Below are positions 60,225-64,000 of a stretch of 64,000 nt of DNA, one piece after another. A model generated the notes under the pieces. It was not told the DNA's origin. It did not search any database and saw only the letters and a program-made list of their open reading frames with translations. A program made the position numbers and the translations under genes. Each line of letters begins with the position of its first letter. The first letter of the stretch is position 1. Source of the stretch: Erythroxylum novogranatense (lineage: Eukaryota; Streptophyta; Magnoliopsida; Malpighiales; Erythroxylaceae); NCBI GenBank assembly GCA_029891385.1, contig CM057228.1, positions 27,366,714 to 27,430,713 of the forward strand. The letters are read 5' to 3'.

Positions 60225-60370
60225 GAGCTTTAAGCTCAACGCAACAGACCTCAGTCCAATGTATATGAGAGTCAGAAGCTCAACGTCTGTGACCACTGGT
60301 CCAACGCGTTTTCGAGCCATCGCTCAATGTATCGAGGCATATCACGCCTAACGTAATGAGCCTCGTGCTC
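60225..60370. repeat. Hairpin array of LTR C2, altered
   Basis: The first hairpin (60225-60237) equals that in C1. Others are shortened on both arms (GACC/GGTC, GAGC/GCTC), and one outer pair is changed from G-C to A-T. One unit (near 60270) has largely lost pairing. Confidence 0.75.
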
Positions 60371-60614
60371 AACAGAATGTGCTCGTCACTAGGGCGATTT
60401 CAGTAGCACGGTCACAACAACGAAATGAAAATGAAAGTGTCACATGTGCATTGCATATATAAATGATTAAATGTGGAGTGTGTGAAAGGTAAAAATGCCT
60501 GCAATTGTGAAATGACAGTGCATGCAATATTTTTTGAAAGTGACATTATGTGATCTACTGTGGATTGTGTGATTATGCACGAGTTGAGTGAACCATAGAT
60601 GATGGTTTCTCACT

Positions 60615-60653
60615 GAGTTCGCAAACTCACCCAACATTGCAAATATTTTTCAG
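60615..60653 (+). promoter_or_regulatory. Conserved hairpin plus acceptor-like CAG|G in LTR C2
   Basis: GAGTT-cgca-AACTC at 60615-60628, CAG at 60651-60653. Confidence 0.5.
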
Positions 60654-60900
60654 GACTTGGCGAGTACCCCGTTAGTGAAACGGGAGTATGATTACTGCAA
60701 GAGTGACAGAGTTTGAAGTCGGGATCGATTTCATGTCTGCATTTGAGTCATTCTGATTTATATGTGTAAATTTGTATTTTCGCAGATAAATACTGTTATT
60801 GTATTGTGCCCAATTTGGTTATGATTATATGTATATGAACTGATTTGAGTACTGAAATAATATTTGATTGAAAATGTTTTCATATTGCGGGCCCAAATTG

Positions 60901-61000
60901 TTTACTGATATGCGCGCACTCGATTGTTTTCAAAAATAAAAATGTCATATTTTACTGATATGTGCGCACTCGATTGTTTTCAAAAATAAAAATGTCATAC
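60901..61000 (+). repeat. 50-bp tandem duplication in LTR C2
   Basis: Two units, 60901-60950 and 60951-61000, matching 54481-54580. Confidence 0.92.
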
Positions 61001-61094
61001 TAAGTATTTGAATTGTTTTGACTGCTCTAGTATACCACCCTCGTGGGTCACGGGCTCGGATATCACCGTCGATGTCGGGTTCGGGTCTCGCGGG

Positions 61095-61388
61095 GCTCAA
61101 TGGTAAGAGGCGTCCACTTAAAGTGGAACAAAACTTTGAGGTCTTGGGTTCGAGCGGTGGCTCACCCAAGTGCTAATGAGGACAATACCTGGAGTGATGG
61201 TGGTAGAGGCCGGACTCTACATTAAAAAGGCGCCTTTTTAATGTAGGGTCCGTGAACTTGGGCCACGCGACCACTACAGTAGAGCCCGACCTCTACCGTC
61301 ATCACTCCAGGTATTGTCCTCTTTGGTCAAGGGTGAGCCACTGCTCGAACCCAAGACCTCAAGGTTTTGTCCCACTTTACGTGGACGC
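61095..61388. repeat. Inverted pair of tRNA-like SINE sequences
   Basis: The plus-strand unit begins GCTCAATGGTAAGAGG (box A-like) with GGGTTCGAGC (box B-like) about 40 bp later. The minus-strand unit repeats it from GGCGTCCAC through TTGGGTTCGAGC and AGGACAATACCTGGAGTGAT. The units meet tail to tail at a 42-bp palindrome (61211-61252). The plus unit lacks about 30 bp present in the minus unit; the minus unit lacks box A. It is not a functional tRNA gene: no cloverleaf with a clear anticodon stem and no CCA-type end. Confidence 0.7.
61211..61252. repeat. 42-bp palindrome at the SINE junction
   Basis: The inner 30 bp (61217-61246) is perfect, centred on AAAGGC|GCCTTT. It extends to 42 bp with one mismatched pair. 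Confidence 0.95.
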
Positions 61389-62437
61389 CTCGAAGCATCA
61401 CTATACACGGTATAGCCCTCATCTCACGAATCAGAATCGGAGCACTCGTCAATCTGTGCTTGAGCTCCTCAAAGCTCTTCTGGCATTCCTCACTCCAGAT
61501 AAACTTCTGATTCTTCCTCAATAACTTAGTCATCGGAGCGGATATCATAGAAAATCCCTTCACAAACCTCCTGTAAAAACCTGCTAAACCCAGAAAACTC
61601 CTCACCTCTGCTACATTCTTCGGTGCTTCCCAATTCACCACAGCTTCTATTTTCTTTGGATCCACATGCACTCCTTGTTCTGAGATCACATGTCCAAGAA
61701 ATGCAACTTCTCTAAGCCAAAATTCGCATTTATCAAATTTGGCATACAGCTCGTTTCTCCTCAAAGTCTCCAAAGAAATCCTCAAATGCTCTTCATGCTG
61801 CTCATCACTCTTAGAATAAACCAATATATCATCAATAAAGACAATGATAAATTGGTCCAAGAATGGCTTAAAGACCCGATTCATCAAATCCATAAATGCT
61901 GTAGGAGCATTCGTCAATCCAAAGGGCATAACCAAAAAGTCAAAATGCCCATACCGAGTCCTGAAAGCAGACTTTGGCACATCCAACTCCTTAATCCTCA
62001 ACTGATGATAACCCAATCTCAAGTCTATCTTGGAGAAGACTTTCGCCCCTTGCAATTGATCAAACAGATCATCAATGCGAGGAAGCGGATATCTATTCTT
62101 CACCGTGACTTGATTAAGCTTCCGATAATCCACACACATCCTTAACGTTCCATCTTTCTTATTCACAAAAAGAACCGTAGCTCCCCAAGGTGAAGAGCTC
62201 GGCCGAATATACCCCTTCTTTAATAATTCCTCCAATTGCTCCTTAAGCTCCTTCAATTCTGTCGGAGCCATCCGGCGGAATTGAAATCGGCACCGTACCT
62301 GGAAGAAGCTTAATGGAAAACTCAATTTTCCTAGCTAGCGGTAGTCCTAGCAATTCCTCGGGAAAGACATCCGAGAATTCCCTGACTATTGGAATATCCT
62401 CCAGCTTCCCTCTATCTGCTCTTGTGTCTAACACATA
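61389..62437 (-). pseudogene. Tekay/Del-type pol fragment (RT and thumb)
   Basis: The minus strand begins at about 62430 with VLDTRADRGKLEDIPIVREF and [13 protein letters not shown], up to TVPISIPP. A small deletion near 62272 shifts the frame into [22 protein letters not shown] is then open: [44 protein letters not shown] and the catalytic [10 protein letters not shown] (about 61820-61845). The thumb [19 protein letters not shown] leads to the start of RNase H. Near 61400, after a frameshift, YSDAS is the last piece before the SINE pair. Gag, most of RNase H and integrase are missing. It is the best-kept Tekay RT in the window. Confidence 0.9.
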
Positions 62438-64000
62438 TGTTGGACCCCGTCTCCGAGGCCCAACATTCGAAAACACACAAGCATAGCAGACCCAAAATCG
62501 ACCACACACTGACCACAAATTGGGGGAAACTTCCAAATGAAAAATTCAGATCGGCTTCCTAAGGATATTTGTTCCTCATGATCTAATGATTCTAACGCCA
62601 CTTAAAACGCTCAATTCGGATTAGAAATGAAGAAGTTATGTTCAAAATGCTTTTTCAAGAAAATAGTCAAAACTGAACACTTTACTGACTTCGCGTCAAA
62701 ATTTGAAAACCTTAGAGGCTAGTTTGCTGATCGGTTCCTTCATAAAACTTGTAGGTTTAGGTCTCTATTTTAATTTAAAACAAGAATCGCCTCGATCCGA
62801 GCACTATAGCTCAAGATATTTTATAATTAGTAAAGTATATTCAGACTTTGTCAACCGATCGTCATACTTTGTTTCAAGCCCCTTTTTTCAATTTAAAAGC
62901 AATACTAATAAATCAGATAAAAAAAGATAGAAAATTTTCTCAGGAGTCCAACGCTTCAAAAATCAGCTTAATCGGAGGTCTGTGCAAAAAGTTATGGCCA
63001 AAAAAAGGAAGAAGGGTCAAAACCAAAAGCAGACGATGATGTCAGCAAAACTAAGACGAAGACGACGTCATCATAGACGAAAATGACGTCAGCATAGACG
63101 AAGACGAAGATGACGTCATCATAGATGAAGATGACGTCAACACAGACGAAGATGACGTCATCATAGACGAAGATAACGTCAGCAGAACTAAGACGAAGAT
63201 GACGTCATCATACACGAAGATGACGTCAGCACAGACGAAAATGACGTGAGCATAGACGAAGATGAAGATGACATCATCATAGACGAAGATGACGTCAGCA
63301 CAGAAGAAGATGATGTCATCATAGACGAAGATGACGTCAGCATAGACGAAGATGAAGTTGAACAGTAACTTCGTCTGACTTTATCTCCAGAACGTCTCCA
63401 CTTATAAGATGCATAACTTATCACTCAGATGTCCAAAATTTACAAACTTTATACCGTTGGAAAGATAAAAGAAATATCTACAACTTTCCAAAAGGGAATT
63501 TTGTCAAAATCTATCTTTATCAATCCGAAAATTACCCCCAAAGTCAGAAGATAAGACTTTCATTCCTGCACCAACACTGCACCCAATTCTTAACTTCATG
63601 ACAATATTTGAGACTCTTAGACACAGAATTGAAATTCGATGTCTTCTTACAAAATGTATCCATATATCTCTAGTTTAATCCAAATCAAGAATCATCTCGT
63701 TTGGATTACTAGAGAAAACGTTGTGGCTAAAAGATTGAAGTATATTTAGTGAACATTTTTCAGATCACTACCAATCTTGTCTCTAAATCTTTCCTTATCA
63801 CAACTCATAAACCTTTGCAAATGCCAGCAAGCTATCCCAAGACAAAACCCAACAACAAATCAATGATCAAAAGACTCATACATATACCCTTTTCAAGGTC
63901 AAGCACAAATCGCAAATCAACAAATTCACATGAAGAAGAGAGTACTAGAGCTCTCATCTCTTTATCAATCATTCAAGAGTTCAATCATAGCTTTAATTAC
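62438..64000 (-). repeat. LTR-like region E of unknown family, probably minus strand
   Basis: Its left edge TGTTGGACCCCG resembles the TGTTAGGCCCGG edge of LTR D, so it may be an LTR end on the minus strand. Several minus-strand segments (near 62590-62650, 62700-62830, 62900-63000, 63640-63740) repeat a degenerate module with ATAACTT, CCGATTGA and GATTCTTG, also seen in LTRs B, C and D. The right border is outside the window. No gene is seen. Confidence 0.45.
63031..63360. repeat. TGACGTCA tandem array
   Basis: Fourteen units, mostly 18-24 bp apart, read GA-TGACGTCA-(T/G)C-A(T/C)AGACGAA. Eight carry a perfect TGACGTCA palindrome; the others differ by one base. Units ending TCATCATAG mostly alternate with TCAGCACAG, giving a dimeric pattern of about 42 bp. 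TGACGTCA is the CRE-type palindrome bound by bZIP/TGA factors. The minus strand opens a Ser-rich frame that is an artefact of the repeat. Confidence 0.9.

Larger units (their letters stand above)
51721..61094 (+). mobile_element. Tekay-like element C: two LTRs around a degenerate interior
   Basis: LTRs C1 (51721-54687) and C2 (58142-61094) are alike to within a few percent by eye. A primer-binding-site-like sequence and a polypurine tract flank the 3.45-kb interior. The interior shows only faint pol traces. C2 is cut at 61094 by a SINE-like sequence, so no target duplication can be checked; the left flank is TTTTT. Confidence 0.88.
58142..61094 (+). repeat. LTR C2 (3'), cut near its end
   Basis: It matches C1 from TGTAACATCCC to TCGGGTCTCGCGGG (61081-61094) and lacks the last 13 bp or so. 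Same internal parts: palindrome array 59083-59250, donor-like GTAAGA 58940, exon-like block 59815-59882, hairpin zone 60225-60370, hairpin with CAG|G 60615-60653. The hairpin zone is the most diverged part between C1 and C2. Confidence 0.9.

Noticed and set aside
61095..61170. Possible tRNA gene (box A and box B like motifs)
   Set aside because: The arms do not form a full cloverleaf, and a second inverted copy shares the flanks, so a SINE is a better reading.
63031..63360. CRISPR-like array of regularly spaced repeats
   Set aside because: Units are adjacent with no unique spacers, and the window is plant nuclear DNA. The same applies to the arrays at 22835, 52659 and 53805.
63188..63424. 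Ser-rich 78-codon minus-strand frame
   Set aside because: It is the translation of the TGACGTCA tandem array and has no start context or homology.

Overview
This window is repeat-rich nuclear DNA of a flowering plant, most likely a eudicot with a large genome. Almost all of it is LTR retrotransposons nested in one another: Athila, Tekay-like and Reina-like Ty3/gypsy, SIRE/Maximus Ty1/copia and a second decayed copia. There is also one CACTA DNA transposon, one inverted SINE-like pair and a single convincing host gene, a small NOI/RIN4-type gene at 42736-42948. Most coding regions are broken by stops and frameshifts. I cannot name the species.

Layout. 1-6710 is the 3' half of an Athila element (gag remnant, protease, RT-RNase H, truncated integrase, a 22-bp perfect hairpin, an ORF1/env-like remnant and a long 3' leader). 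It resumes at 16144-17183 with its polypurine tract and part of its 3' LTR. Inserted in it is a complete minus-strand SIRE copia element (6716-16138) with a TGGTA target duplication. The Athila LTR is cut by a long Tekay-like 5' LTR (17184-25097). That LTR itself holds a 4.07-kb related solo LTR (20477-24545, duplication GTTAT). Its gag-protease region runs to about 27095, where it switches abruptly into a Reina-type pol (27096-30135). Next come a CACTA element (30887-35437, duplication TAA) and a decayed copia element (about 35443-40425).

After a gene-poor stretch come the NOI gene, a minus-strand Tekay-like LTR (43239-45142), a plus-strand SIRE element (45143-51720) and, cutting its 3' ORF, a Tekay-like element (51721-61094) with two similar LTRs but an almost unreadable interior. 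The window ends with an inverted SINE-like pair, a minus-strand Tekay RT fragment and an LTR-like region carrying 14 repeats built on TGACGTCA.

The most interesting signal is in the long Tekay-like LTRs. Five of them, in three clearly different sequence groups and both orientations, share one architecture: a splice-donor-like GTAAGT/GTAAGA/GTACGT; a block of 66-70 nt flanked by an acceptor-like (T)TTTAG or TTATAG and a donor-like GTGAGT/GTGGGT; and an acceptor-like CAG|G preceded 22-24 nt upstream by a small hairpin whose stem shows a compensatory base change. The first putative intron carries family-specific arrays of CG-containing palindromes in most copies. The second carries short hairpins, best seen as a seven-unit array with a period of about 22 nt at 53805-53953. 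This suggests spliced, structured LTR leader RNAs. It is inference from sequence and needs transcript data.
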